This document shows, one piece after another, positions 8,102 through 16,220 of a DNA stretch of 64,000 nucleotides. Source of the stretch: an uncultured Bacteroidales bacterium (GTDB lineage: Bacteria > Bacteroidota > Bacteroidia > Bacteroidales > Paludibacteraceae); contig ONBO01000004.1 in assembly GCA_900316125.1 (NCBI GenBank), forward strand, positions 1 through 64,000, written 5' to 3'. The notes under the pieces were generated by a model that worked only from the letters and a program-made list of their open reading frames with translations, did not search any database and was not told the origin of the DNA. A program made the position numbers and the translations under genes. Within the stretch, counting starts at the first letter, position 1. Every line of letters starts with the position of its first letter.

Positions 8102-9955
8102 ATGAGTGAAAAAGTAAAGACATTAAAACAGGTTGCAGTTCGCTTTTCAGGCGACTCAGGCGATGGAATGCAGCTTGCGGGAAATATTTTTTCCACTATT
8201 TCCGCAACTGTAGGTAATGACATTTGTACGTTCCCTGACTATCCTGCAGACATACGCGCCCCGCAGGGCTCGCTAACAGGTGTGTCTGGTTTTCAGGTGC
8301 ATATAGGAGCAGACAGAGTACTCACCCCAGGTGATAAGTGTGACGTTCTGGTGGCCATGAACCCTGCCGCCCTAAAGACACAGTACAAGTTCTGCACTCC
8401 ACAATCTGTAATTATAGTGGATTCAGACAGTTTTGGCGAGAATGATTTGAAGAAGGCCATGTTTGCCACAGACAATCCTTTCGCTGAACTTAATATAAAT
8501 AATGAGGTTATTTCAGCCCCTATCTCCAGCATGTGCAAGGAGAGCCTGAAAGACTCCGGCCTTGATTTCAAGGCTGCCATGAGGTGCAAGAATATGTTTG
8601 CTCTTGGTCTTGTCTGCTGGCTTTTTGACCGCAAACTGTCACTTGCAGAGGATATGCTCCGTGAGAAGTTTGCCAAGAAGCCTGAGATAGCCGCCGCTAA
8701 CATAAAGGTTCTCAATGACGGTTACAACTACGGACATAACACCCATTCAAGCGTTACCACCACATATCGTGTGGAGAGCGCTGAGGGTAGCAAGGAGAAG
8801 GGTCTGTATATGGATATCAACGGTAACAAGGCTACAGCATACGGCCTTATAGCAGGTGCTGAGAAGGCAGGCTTGAAGCTCTACCTTGGCTCTTATCCTA
8901 TCACCCCAGCCACCGATGTCCTGCATGAGCTGGCCAAGCACAAATCCCTTGGCGTCATCACCGTACAGGCTGAAGATGAGATTGCAGGCTGCGCATCGGC
9001 TGTGGGCGCATCATTTGCCGGCGCTCTTGGTGTTACATCAACATCAGGTCCTGGTATATGCCTTAAGAGTGAGGCTATGAACCTTGCCGTTATTACAGAG
9101 CTTCCGCTTGTGGTTCTTGATGTTCAGCGTGGCGGCCCTTCTACAGGTCTTCCTACCAAGTCTGAGCAGACAGACCTTCTGCAGGCACTCTACGGACGTA
9201 ACGGTGAAAGCCCAATGCCAGTTGTTGCCGCTAAGTCTCCAACTCACTGCTTTGACGCTGCATTTGACGCTTGCAAGATTGCCGTGGAGCACATGACCCC
9301 AGTGGTATTGCTCAGCGATGCGTTTATAGCTAACGGCTCCGCAGCATGGAAACTGCCAGACCTTGACAAATATCCTGCAATAGTTCCACCATACGTAAAA
9401 CCTGAGATGGCTGGTAACTGGACACCGTTCCAGCGTAACCCAGAGACAGGCGTGCGTTACTGGGCTCTGCCTGGTATGGAGGGCTTTATGCACCGTATTG
9501 GCGGTTTGGAGAAAAGCAATGAGACAGGCGCAATCTCAACAGAGCCTGAGAACCATAACCTTATGACAAAGCTCCGTGCTGAGAAGGTTGCCAAGATAGC
9601 AGACTTTATTCCTCTACAGGAGGTTGAGGGCTGCAAGGATGACGCAGACCTGCTTGTTGTAGGCTTTGGCGGTACATACGGTCACCTCAGTGACGCTGTC
9701 AGCCAGATGATTGCAGATGGCAAGAAGGTGGCTCACGCTCACTTTGAGTTTATTAACCCTCTGCCTAAGAACACAGAGGAAATTTTGAAAAAGTATAAGA
9801 AAGTTGTTGTGGCTGAGCAGAATATGGGGCAGTTTGCCGCATACCTGAGAAGCAAGTTTGAGGGCTTGAAACTTTACCAGTTCAATGAGGTTAAGGGTCA
9901 GCCGTTTGTAACAAGCAAACTTGTAGAGGCTTTCACTAAAATTATGGAGGACTAA
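8102..9955 (+). CDS. korA: 2-oxoacid:ferredoxin oxidoreductase, fused gamma-alpha subunit (KorA)
   Basis: A 617-residue subunit catalysing, with KorB, CoA-dependent oxidative decarboxylation of a 2-oxoacid (2-oxoglutarate by homology) with ferredoxin as acceptor, or the reverse carboxylation. Residues ~10-190 are the gamma domain (VRFSGDSGDGMQLAGNI). Residues ~225-600 are the alpha (pyrimidine-binding-type) domain, with LGSYPITPATDVLHELAKH and the TSTSGPG segment. Gamma-alpha fusion is the normal form in Bacteroidales. It is followed after 3 bp by korB. A TAATTTTG box at 8071-8078 lies upstream but its -33 is weak. There is no separate ferredoxin-like delta subunit nearby, as usual for the Kor type. 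Confidence 0.93.
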   Translation: MSEKVKTLKQVAVRFSGDSGDGMQLAGNIFSTISATVGNDICTFPDYPADIRAPQGSLTGVSGFQVHIGADRVLTPGDKCDVLVAMNPAALKTQYKFCTPQSVIIVDSDSFGENDLKKAMFATDNPFAELNINNEVISAPISSMCKESLKDSGLDFKAAMRCKNMFALGLVCWLFDRKLSLAEDMLREKFAKKPEIAAANIKVLNDGYNYGHNTHSSVTTTYRVESAEGSKEKGLYMDINGNKATAYGLIAGAEKAGLKLYLGSYPITPATDVLHELAKHKSLGVITVQAEDEIAGCASAVGASFAGALGVTSTSGPGICLKSEAMNLAVITELPLVVLDVQRGGPSTGLPTKSEQTDLLQALYGRNGESPMPVVAAKSPTHCFDAAFDACKIAVEHMTPVVLLSDAFIANGSAAWKLPDLDKYPAIVPPYVKPEMAGNWTPFQRNPETGVRYWALPGMEGFMHRIGGLEKSNETGAISTEPENHNLMTKLRAEKVAKIADFIPLQEVEGCKDDADLLVVGFGGTYGHLSDAVSQMIADGKKVAHAHFEFINPLPKNTEEILKKYKKVVVAEQNMGQFAAYLRSKFEGLKLYQFNEVKGQPFVTSKLVEAFTKIMED

Positions 9956-9958
9956 GAG

Positions 9959-10969
9959 ATGGCAGATACAGTATATACAGCAAAAGATTACAAGTCGGGG
10001 CAGCCACGTTGGTGCCCGGGTTGCGGTGACCACGCATTTCTTGCATCGCTGCACAAGGCAATGGCAGAGCTAAATGTAGCTCCTCATAATATAGCTGTTA
10101 TTTCAGGTATAGGTTGCTCAAGCCGTCTGCCATACTATATGAACACATACGGTATGCACACTATCCACGGCCGTGCCGCCGCTATAGCAACTGGCGCTAA
10201 GGTTGCCAATCCTGATATCACTATATGGCAAATATCTGGTGACGGTGACGGTCTTGCAATAGGTGGTAACCACTTTATTCATGCAGTACGCCGTAACATA
10301 GACCTTAACATGATTCTGCTTAACAACCGCATATACGGTCTTACAAAGGGTCAGTATTCACCTACAAGCGCCCGTGGTTTTGTGAGCAAGTCATCACCAT
10401 ACGGCACAGTGGAAGATCCGTTCCGCCCTGCAGAGCTCTGCTTTGGCGCAAGAGGCCGTTTCTTTGCTCGTTGTGCAGCTGTTGACGCAGCAGGTACAGT
10501 TCCTGTTCTTGTAGCAGCAGCCAAACATAAAGGCGCAAGTGTGGTTGAGGTTCTGCAGAACTGCGTTATATTCAATAACGGAACACATGACGCCATAGCC
10601 ACAAGTGAGGGTAGGGCAAAGAACGCCATCTATCTGGAGCATGGCAAACCAATGCTCTTTGGCCCTAACAAGGAGTTTGGTCTTATGCAGGAGGGTTTTG
10701 GCCTCAAGGTTGTGAAACTTGGAGAGAACGGCATTACAGAAAAGGATATCCTTGTTCATGACGCTCACTGTCAGGATAACACCCTGCAGCTCAAGCTCGC
10801 CCTTATGGAGGGCCCTGATTTCCCAATCGCACTTGGTGTAATCCGTGATGTTGAGGCTCCAACCTACAACGATGCTGTAAACGAGCAGATTGATGAAATC
10901 TCAGCCAAGAAGCCTTATCATAGTTTGAAGGAGCTTCTTCTGACTAATGATACTTGGGAGGTTAAATAA
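9959..10969 (+). CDS. korB: 2-oxoacid:ferredoxin oxidoreductase beta subunit (KorB)
   Basis: A 336-residue thiamine-diphosphate-binding subunit. The CPGCGDHAF motif near residue 20 supplies cysteines for the proximal 4Fe-4S cluster. The TPP motif begins at GDGDGLAIGGNH and ends at the NNRIYGLTKGQ segment. It is translationally coupled to korA (3-bp gap). In a strict anaerobe the complex supplies reduced ferredoxin and links the branched TCA pathway to 2-oxoglutarate or succinyl-CoA. The stop codon lies inside the left arm of a long inverted repeat. Confidence 0.94.
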   Translation: MADTVYTAKDYKSGQPRWCPGCGDHAFLASLHKAMAELNVAPHNIAVISGIGCSSRLPYYMNTYGMHTIHGRAAAIATGAKVANPDITIWQISGDGDGLAIGGNHFIHAVRRNIDLNMILLNNRIYGLTKGQYSPTSARGFVSKSSPYGTVEDPFRPAELCFGARGRFFARCAAVDAAGTVPVLVAAAKHKGASVVEVLQNCVIFNNGTHDAIATSEGRAKNAIYLEHGKPMLFGPNKEFGLMQEGFGLKVVKLGENGITEKDILVHDAHCQDNTLQLKLALMEGPDFPIALGVIRDVEAPTYNDAVNEQIDEISAKKPYHSLKELLLTNDTWEVK

Positions 10970-11088
10970 ATCCAAATTAAACGGCCCTTACTGCGTTACG
11001 CTCGCTTTGTAAATCCTCACATACGCCAGTATGCTCCGGTTTACAAACCATCGCAAGCCTTGTAATGCCTCGTTTAATTTGAATTTAT
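10966..11088. repeat. Long imperfect palindrome downstream of korB
   Basis: The outer arms ATAAATCCAAATTAAACG (10966-10983) and CGTTTAATTTGAATTTAT (11071-11088) are complementary with one mismatch. Inside, TTTGTAAA and TTTACAAA flank CATAC-GCCA-GTATG, giving a nested stem-loop. The whole 123-bp unit could fold as one hairpin in RNA. It may be a 3'-end-stabilising or terminating structure, or a MITE-like element; no target-site duplication is evident. Confidence 0.8.
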
Positions 11089-11107
11089 GAACTGCAAAAC
11101 GAAATAG

Positions 11108-11142
11108 AAAAAGCGTTAAACCGAAGGGTCTAACGCTTTTTT
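11108..11142. terminator. Bidirectional intrinsic terminator, copy 1 of a repeated hairpin
   Basis: AAAAAGCGTTAAACC, loop GAAG, GGTCTAACGCTTTTTT, with A- and T-runs on both sides. It serves the minus-strand lipoprotein ending at 11163 and can also stop korAB transcription. Near-identical hairpins are at 12815-12851 and 16221-16254. Confidence 0.88.
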
Positions 11143-11162
11143 GTATATTAATGCGGAGTGTA

Positions 11163-12209
11163 TTAGTTCTTCACGCAGCGGACGCTGAAAGCGTAGTACT
11201 TATTTCTTTCGCGAAATTGCAGATAGTTGTGATTGTGACTCAGGTATATGTGGTAAGCTTTTTCACTGCTGTATCGAGTAGCCGTCCAGAAACTAGCGCT
11301 ATAGCCCACATAACACAAATCAATATCATAGTAGCCAGCCGGCAGAGCAGCAAAGGAGTATTCGTCTGTGCCGTTACCCTCTTTATACCAGCCAGATGTG
11401 GTCTTCAGCTTTTTGCCAACTTCAGGGAACTCGCCAATATTATTTTTTGTTCCGCCTATCGCCTCGCAAAGAGTGTCCCACTCATCTGCTGTTGGCACAT
11501 GCCAGCCGTTTGGGCATATACCTTGTCGGTTGCCATCAAAAGGTGCAGTCTGCTCCTTTGCGGCACTTTCATCCTTAAGACCTACGGCCGCAGCCCAGTT
11601 ATAAAAATATCCTAATTTTTCTATCTGCTCTGACGAAAGGGAACCTGCATATTCAGAATCATACCAAAGTTCCTTTTCTGAGGCATCTATGCAATATGGA
11701 TTATATGTTTGAATTTCAGGATTCTCATGCGCATACAATGTTATTTCAGCACCTTTTCTTTCACTGTCAGTATCATATTTATTACAGCGCATATTCTCCG
11801 CCATCCACACTTGCTTGCCTATCTTCACACAATTGTAAGTATTCTTACAAATATCCTTGACACGTATCCCTTCAACTGTAATTTCACATGTGGCAATTTT
11901 ACCATCTGCGGTTGCTATTATTGTTGTTATGCCATACCCAACACTGGTGACAAGACCGTTGTCACTAACAGTTGCAACTGATGATTTAGAAGAATTCCAC
12001 GTAATTTTGGGATTTGTAGCATCCTCAGGAAGCACTGTGGCCTTAAGCTGCAAAGTCTCACCTAAATCGGTAAAAACGTATGATGTTTTTGACAGCGTTA
12101 CAGACTGCACAGGGACCTCTGCTACAGGCTCATTCTTTTTCTCTTTGCACCCTGATAGCATCAGCAGTGCAAATGACATGATAAAAACTAGTGTAATAGA
12201 TTTCTTCAT
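11163..12209 (-). CDS. FISUMP-domain lipoprotein with one Ig-like (BIG2) domain
   Basis: A 348-residue surface-type lipoprotein. The signal peptide ends in lipobox LSGC with Cys21, followed by a K/E-rich linker. One bacterial Ig-like (BIG2) domain spans residues ~35-115 (VQSVTLSKTSYVF ... ATCEITV). The C-terminal ~225 residues are the Fibrobacter-succinogenes-major-paralogous (FISUMP) domain, seen as VKIGKQVWMAENMRC, GICPNGWHVPTADEWDTL and the terminal SVRCVKN. The domain is widespread in Bacteroidota and Fibrobacter surface proteins but has no established activity; adhesion or substrate binding is a guess. Its promoter and signal-peptide region is an inverted near-copy of that of the gene at 13728. 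Confidence 0.9.
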   Translation of the reverse strand: MKKSITLVFIMSFALLMLSGCKEKKNEPVAEVPVQSVTLSKTSYVFTDLGETLQLKATVLPEDATNPKITWNSSKSSVATVSDNGLVTSVGYGITTIIATADGKIATCEITVEGIRVKDICKNTYNCVKIGKQVWMAENMRCNKYDTDSERKGAEITLYAHENPEIQTYNPYCIDASEKELWYDSEYAGSLSSEQIEKLGYFYNWAAAVGLKDESAAKEQTAPFDGNRQGICPNGWHVPTADEWDTLCEAIGGTKNNIGEFPEVGKKLKTTSGWYKEGNGTDEYSFAALPAGYYDIDLCYVGYSASFWTATRYSSEKAYHIYLSHNHNYLQFRERNKYYAFSVRCVKN

Positions 12210-12260
12210 ACCAAAATTTCATATAAAGGTTTATCGATTGCAAATCTACACACAAAATCA
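12126..12260 (-). repeat. Left arm of ~135-bp inverted repeat (promoter plus signal-peptide region)
   Basis: Read on the minus strand this segment is nearly identical to 13678-13812 on the plus strand, with only a handful of differences. It includes the -7 box TAGATTTG (12248-12241), the leader, the ATG and the lipoprotein signal sequence. A -33 TTTG (12272-12269) with 20-bp spacing lies just outside the repeat. Confidence 0.93.
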
Positions 12261-12272
12261 CTGATGTGCAAA
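12241..12272 (-). promoter_or_regulatory. Predicted promoter of the minus-strand FISUMP lipoprotein
   Basis: On the minus strand TTTG (12272-12269), 20 bp, TAGATTTG (12248-12241) followed by C. A full match to the Bacteroidota consensus. The leader to ATG 12209 is about 28 bases. Confidence 0.75.
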
Positions 12273-12321
12273 TTTATTTTGTGGTTATGGCTCAGTATTG
12301 TCTTCAAATACGCTTGTGTTA

Positions 12322-12715
12322 TTATGGTTGAATGTTTGTTGGCTCTTCAGTTGGATATAGGTTTGATATCGCGTATAGCGGTATTATCTGGATTCGGCGT
12401 GTAATTTGTGGTTCCTGACTATCAACAGATTCTATTATTGAGAAGTTTTCAAGTGAGCAGCGTATGGCATCATTTATTTTTTTATTTTTCATAAACAAAT
12501 GCAGACTTTTCATCTTACCGCTTACCCCAGATTTGCACTCTATTGGAAGTATCTTTAGATCCTTAACTGTAATATAATCAACCTCAGAATTTGCTCCGTC
12601 AGCTGTATTTTCCCAATAATACAGATTATGTGTTGAACGTGGATTATTATATTTTACCATTTCCCAGCCAAGAACCATTTCCGCCAAACCACCCTTATTT
12701 ACAAACAATTATAAA
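12322..12715 (-). pseudogene. C-terminal remnant of an AAA/DUF4143 ATPase
   Basis: About 128 codons remain. They begin FVNKGGLAEMVLGWEMV and continue through NSEVDYITVKDLKILPIECKSG, the D...E.K core of the C-terminal PD-(D/E)XK-like domain of DUF4143 ATPases. The whole N-terminal AAA domain, including Walker A and B, is missing, and the frame breaks near 12708-12715, where unrelated repeat sequence begins. It belongs to a different subfamily from the intact ATPases at 14802-16058 and 41191-42384. A decayed gene truncated by recombination is the simplest reading. Confidence 0.8.
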
Positions 12716-12721
12716 AAATAT

Positions 12722-12827
12722 TGATAAAATCGAGAGGAATAACCAAATGATTTGTGATAAAATCGAGAGGAATAATCGGGTGTATCTTGATAAAATCGAG
12801 GGGAAAGGAGAAATAAAAAAGCGTTAA
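12722..12827 (+). pseudogene. 3' remnant of a plus-strand gene with an 11-residue repeat
   Basis: TGATAAAATCGAGAGGAATA occurs at 12722 and 12755, with a diverged copy at 12788: an exact 33-bp period. In the plus frame this reads DKIERNNQMIC / DKIERNNRVYL / DKIEGKGEIKK followed by a stop at 12825-12827, which lies inside the terminator hairpin. A charged in-frame repeat next to a stop and terminator suggests the tail of a lost coding sequence, probably coiled-coil. No start or upstream domain remains, because the sequence abuts the DUF4143 remnant of the opposite strand. Confidence 0.5.
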
Positions 12828-12851
12828 ACCTTACGGTCTAACGCTTTTTTG
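12815..12851. terminator. Bidirectional intrinsic terminator, copy 2 of a repeated hairpin
   Basis: AAAAAAGCGTTAAACC, loop TTAC, GGTCTAACGCTTTTTTG. It lies immediately 3' of the SDR gene (minus strand), and its left side contains the stop codon of the plus-strand remnant. Stem as at 11108-11142, different loop. Confidence 0.88.
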
Positions 12852-12852
12852 T

Positions 12853-13608
12853 TTACTGCCTGAACACCATCTGTGCGGAGGCTTGGTGAGTGGCTAATAT
12901 TTCAATCTCTGTGATTTGAACGTGGGCAGGAGCGGAAGCCACAAAGTATATTGACTCCGCGATGTCAGCACCGGTGAGAGGTTTAAAGCCTGCATAAACC
13001 TGCTTTGCCCTGACTTTGTCCCCACGAAATCGGATGTTTGAGAAGTTAGTCTCAACCAAGCCTGGCTTTACCGTAGTAACACGAATTGGAGTGTTATAAA
13101 GGTCCATTCTAAGTCCGTCTGAAAGTGCTTTTACAGCGGCTTTCGTGGCGCAATATACGCTGCCGCCCGGATATGCCGCATTGCCAGCCACTGAGCCTAT
13201 GTTTATCACATGTCCGTAGCCTTGCTCCACCATAATTGGAACCACAAGCCTAGTGATTGTAAGCAACCCTTTAATGTTTGTATCAAGCATTACGGAGTAC
13301 TCATCAAGAGAGCCCTCATGCTCCTTGTCAACGCCGAGCACCAATCCTGCATTATTAACAAGCACATCAATGTGTTTGAACTCAGAAGGCAGGTTGGATA
13401 TTGCCTCTGTGGCCTTTTCACGGTCTCTCACATCAAACGGCAGCAGCAGGACATCGCTGTTATAATCACGCTTAAAATGCTCTTTGAGAGCAGTAAGTTT
13501 CTCTACATTGCGTGCATTAAGAATAAGGCGGTAGCCGTTCTGTGCAAACTTTTCAGCTGTAGCCTCACCAATCCCTGATGAAGCTCCTGTTATAAATACG
13601 GTTTTCAT
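12853..13608 (-). CDS. Short-chain dehydrogenase/reductase, YdfG-like
   Basis: A 251-residue NAD(P)-dependent oxidoreductase. The Rossmann motif TGASSGIG is at residues 7-14 and NNAG near 88-91. The catalytic Ser of INIGSVAGNAAYPGG is followed by the YCATK Tyr-Lys pair. Length and the final EITEIEILATHQ segment fit the YdfG-like group, which reduces 3-hydroxy acids and malonic semialdehyde; the true substrate is unknown. It is transcribed from its own promoter and is enclosed by the inverted FISUMP lipoprotein pair, so any inversion across those repeats would flip it. Confidence 0.9.
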   Translation of the reverse strand: MKTVFITGASSGIGEATAEKFAQNGYRLILNARNVEKLTALKEHFKRDYNSDVLLLPFDVRDREKATEAISNLPSEFKHIDVLVNNAGLVLGVDKEHEGSLDEYSVMLDTNIKGLLTITRLVVPIMVEQGYGHVINIGSVAGNAAYPGGSVYCATKAAVKALSDGLRMDLYNTPIRVTTVKPGLVETNFSNIRFRGDKVRAKQVYAGFKPLTGADIAESIYFVASAPAHVQITEIEILATHQASAQMVFRQ

Positions 13609-13628
13609 AATATCAATTCACATTTATG

Positions 13629-13659
13629 CAAAAATAGTAATTTGAGCTATAACTGCAAA
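13629..13659 (-). promoter_or_regulatory. Predicted promoter of the SDR gene
   Basis: On the minus strand TTTG (13659-13656), 19 bp, TATTTTTG (13636-13629) followed by C: a full consensus match about 20 bp upstream of ATG 13608. Confidence 0.75.
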
Positions 13660-13664
13660 ATATA

Positions 13665-13696
13665 TTTGCGTTTCCGTGATTTTGTGTGTAGATTTG
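13665..13696 (+). promoter_or_regulatory. Predicted promoter of the plus-strand FISUMP lipoprotein
   Basis: TTTG 13665-13668, 20 bp, TAGATTTG 13689-13696 followed by C. The arrangement is the same as at 12272-12241 on the other strand. Confidence 0.75.
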
Positions 13697-13812
13697 CAAT
13701 CGATAAACCTTTATATGAAATTTTGGTATGAAGAAATCTATTACACTAGTTTTTATTATGTCATTTGCACTGCTGGTTCTATCAGGGTGCAATGAGAAGA
13801 AGAATGAGCCTG
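13678..13812 (+). repeat. Right arm of ~135-bp inverted repeat (promoter plus signal-peptide region)
   Basis: Inverted near-copy of 12126-12260. Differences are single bases within the signal-peptide codons. The arms enclose about 1.4 kb holding two gene remnants and the SDR gene. Confidence 0.93.
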
Positions 13813-14786
13813 CAGCTGTAGTACCTGTGCAGTCTGTAACGCTGTCAGTTTCAGAGTATGCTTTTTATAGTTTAGGCAAGACATTCCAACTCGAGGCTAC
13901 AGTGCTTCCTGCTGACGCCACAAATCCAAAAATTACGTGGAAATCATCTAAGACAGAGGCGGCGACTGTGGATGACAATGGTCTTGTTACCAGTGTTGGG
14001 AAGGGTATAACAACAATAATGGCGATTGTTGGTGATAATGTTGCTACATGTGAGATTACTGTTGAAGTATTATTTGTTAATGATATTTGTGGTAATAGGT
14101 ACAACTATGTTAAGATTGGAAATCAGTATTGGATGTCGGAGAATATGCGCTGTCACAAGTATGACACATCGAGTGGAAAAACTGGTTCCAATATCACTAT
14201 GTACACATCTGAAAATCCAGGAACAGAAACGTACAACCCATATTGCGTTGATGCTTCAGAAAAGGAGCTTTGGGAGGACGATAAATATGCAGGATCCCTT
14301 TCGTCAGAACAGATTGCGAATTTAGGCTACTTATATAATTGGTCTGCTGCCGTAGGTATTACTGCCACTGAAGCTGAGGCTTTGAAGCCCCCTTTTGAGG
14401 GCAGACGCCAGGGTATATGTCCTAACGGTTGGCATGTGCCCACTAATGCGGATTGGGACGCCCTTGCTGAGGCGTTAGGCGGAGTAAAAAACGAGAATGA
14501 AGGTTATCCTAATGTTGGTAAAATACTGAAAACTAAATCTGGCTGGGGGAAAACTGACAGAGGTACTGACTACTACTACTTTTCGGCCCTGCCAGCTGGC
14601 TATGCAAAAGGAAGTGTAGTGTGCTTTCTGGGACTCACCACCTATTTATGGTCGGCTACTCCAAGCGATTACAATTACAAGTCATACTACTGCTCCTTAA
14701 TTAGCGATTCTGACTATCTGTCCTGCTATCACGGTGACAAAGATCTGTTTAAAAGGGCTTACAGCGTTCGTTGTGTGAAGAACTAA
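13728..14786 (+). CDS. FISUMP-domain lipoprotein with one Ig-like (BIG2) domain
   Basis: A 352-residue paralog of the protein at 11163-12209, with the same signal peptide (lipobox LSGC, Cys21), one BIG2 domain (~35-115) and a FISUMP domain (~120-352). The FISUMP motifs are VKIGNQYWMSENMRC, GICPNGWHVPTNADWDAL and a final SVRCVKN. Upstream sequence and the first ~80 coding bases are almost identical between the two genes while the remainder has diverged. This points to inverted duplication with 5'-end conservation or gene conversion. The protein is presumably lipid-anchored and surface-exposed; its ligand is unknown. Confidence 0.9.
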   Translation: MKKSITLVFIMSFALLVLSGCNEKKNEPAAVVPVQSVTLSVSEYAFYSLGKTFQLEATVLPADATNPKITWKSSKTEAATVDDNGLVTSVGKGITTIMAIVGDNVATCEITVEVLFVNDICGNRYNYVKIGNQYWMSENMRCHKYDTSSGKTGSNITMYTSENPGTETYNPYCVDASEKELWEDDKYAGSLSSEQIANLGYLYNWSAAVGITATEAEALKPPFEGRRQGICPNGWHVPTNADWDALAEALGGVKNENEGYPNVGKILKTKSGWGKTDRGTDYYYFSALPAGYAKGSVVCFLGLTTYLWSATPSDYNYKSYYCSLISDSDYLSCYHGDKDLFKRAYSVRCVKN

Positions 14787-14801
14787 TGCGGAGAAGGTGT
14801 A

Positions 14802-16058
14802 TTACTTTAGCCCATGCTTTAAGAAATCAAACAAACCTATAAAGGTGAAGCCGTTGTTGTCAGTGTATTGGGCTATGTCATCACCTTGAACAACTATCTT
14901 GCGGAAACTGTCATCAATATGGCGGAGAGACTGCAGCTCCTGTTCACGCTTGGAGTCATCCGCCAAACTGAAGGCAGACTGGATATAGTACTTCTCCTGA
15001 CCGTTAGTGGCTATAAAGTCAACCTCATACTGACGGCTCTCCTGTTTGCCGGAATTCATCACACGAGCATTAACCACTCCTACATCTACCAGATACCCCC
15101 AAATACGCAGATGGTTGTAAATTATGTTCTCCATAATGTGAGTAATCTCTTGCTGACGGAAGTTCAGGCGGGCGTTACGCAGACCTATGTCTGTAGCGTA
15201 CCATTTCCTAACAGATTCAAAATAGCGTTTGCCCTTAATATCATACCTTGAGGCTTCCTCAAAAAGATAGGCTTCCTTCAAATAACCCATATAGGTTGTA
15301 ACAGTCTCTCGGTCTGTCTTTATGTGCATTACAGACTGTATTGTGTTGCTCAGTTTGCTTGGATTGCTCACGCTACCTACAGAAGAGCACATAGCGTCCG
15401 TCAAGGCATTAAGAGCCTCTGTATTCCTTATTTTGTGACGGTCAATTATATCGCTCAGATAAGTTTTGTTCCACAATCTTTGCAAATAGGCGGTCTTCTG
15501 CTCTGGGGTGCGATGATTCTTGAGTCCAGGCAGTCCGCCGTATGTGTAATACTCCTTCCACAGCTCATTCACAGGCTCTGTCCTGCCGCTGCAAAATTCG
15601 TTAAATGAAAATGGATACACATGAACTTCATCCCCCCTGCCACGGAATATTGTGTTAATGTCACTGCTAAGAAAGTGACTGTTACTGCCAGTAATATAGA
15701 CATCGACGTTTGGCTTGTTGTTAAGACCGTTCACAATACGTTCAAACCCCTCAACATCCTGCACCTCATCAAGCATAACATAATAATGCTCTTCAGTACT
15801 GGTTATGCGACCATACAGATAATCTTTAAGAGCCTTGGCGTTGAGAAGCTCCGTCTGGTTTGTTTCATCATCCATATCGAACGATATGTGGATAATATTC
15901 TGCTCAGGTACGTCCTGCGTCAAAAGGTAGTCATAAAAGATATGGCTAAGTAGCCATGACTTGCCCGACCGTCTTGGACCGGTAATTATCTTAACCTCAT
16001 TATTGTCCATGCGGTCAATCAGCTTTTGCAGATAAGTTTCTCTTTTGACGTACTCCAT
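14802..16058 (-). CDS. AAA ATPase with DUF4143 domain
   Basis: A 418-residue protein; I start it at ATG 16058 (MEYVKRETYLQKL) because upstream codons are low-complexity and unlike the family. Walker A is GPRRSGKS at residues 27-34, Walker B is MLDEVQD near 95-101, and TGSNS follows as sensor I. The C-terminal DUF4143 region has YEVDFIATNGQEKYYIQ, in which the usual E-x-K of the PD-(D/E)XK-like site is replaced (Q), so nuclease chemistry is doubtful. These ATPases are common accessory genes of unknown function in Bacteroidota. Two large hairpins lie directly upstream. Confidence 0.9.
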   Translation of the reverse strand: MEYVKRETYLQKLIDRMDNNEVKIITGPRRSGKSWLLSHIFYDYLLTQDVPEQNIIHISFDMDDETNQTELLNAKALKDYLYGRITSTEEHYYVMLDEVQDVEGFERIVNGLNNKPNVDVYITGSNSHFLSSDINTIFRGRGDEVHVYPFSFNEFCSGRTEPVNELWKEYYTYGGLPGLKNHRTPEQKTAYLQRLWNKTYLSDIIDRHKIRNTEALNALTDAMCSSVGSVSNPSKLSNTIQSVMHIKTDRETVTTYMGYLKEAYLFEEASRYDIKGKRYFESVRKWYATDIGLRNARLNFRQQEITHIMENIIYNHLRIWGYLVDVGVVNARVMNSGKQESRQYEVDFIATNGQEKYYIQSAFSLADDSKREQELQSLRHIDDSFRKIVVQGDDIAQYTDNNGFTFIGLFDFLKHGLK

Positions 16059-16116
16059 AGCAAATATAATTTGTTGCCTGTAAAGGTACGCTATTTTTTT
16101 GACAAAACCGCTAATT

Positions 16117-16209
16117 TTATCCGCAAAAAGGTGCAAACTTGCAGTAAAATGCGGATAACTTATATTTCCACACCGCAACTTAGTGCAAGTTTGCAGTAAA
16201 TTGCGGTGT
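16117..16209. repeat. Two adjacent nested inverted repeats upstream of the DUF4143 ATPase
   Basis: Unit A: TTATCCGCA (16117-16125) ... TGCGGATAA (16150-16158). Unit B: ACACCGCAA (16170-16178) ... TTGCGGTGT (16201-16209). Both arm pairs are exact 9-bp complements, yet the arms differ between units. The enclosed cores are similar (GTGCAAACTTGCAGTAAAA against GTGCAAGTTTGCAGTAAA) and contain a smaller TGCAA-TTGCA dyad. The compensated arms suggest selection for structure: an operator pair or an RNA leader structure for the ATPase. Confidence 0.85.
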
Positions 16210-16220
16210 AATAACAAACA

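Noticed and set aside
10973-11081. Insertion-sequence ends at the korB palindrome
   Set aside because: No transposase-coding capacity in 123 bp and no target-site duplication recognised; only a MITE-like origin remains possible.
12722-12808. Three regularly spaced 20-bp repeats resembling a CRISPR array
   Set aside because: Period is 33 bp with only ~12-bp spacers, the repeats are in frame with an 11-residue protein repeat, the third copy is diverged, and no cas genes are nearby.
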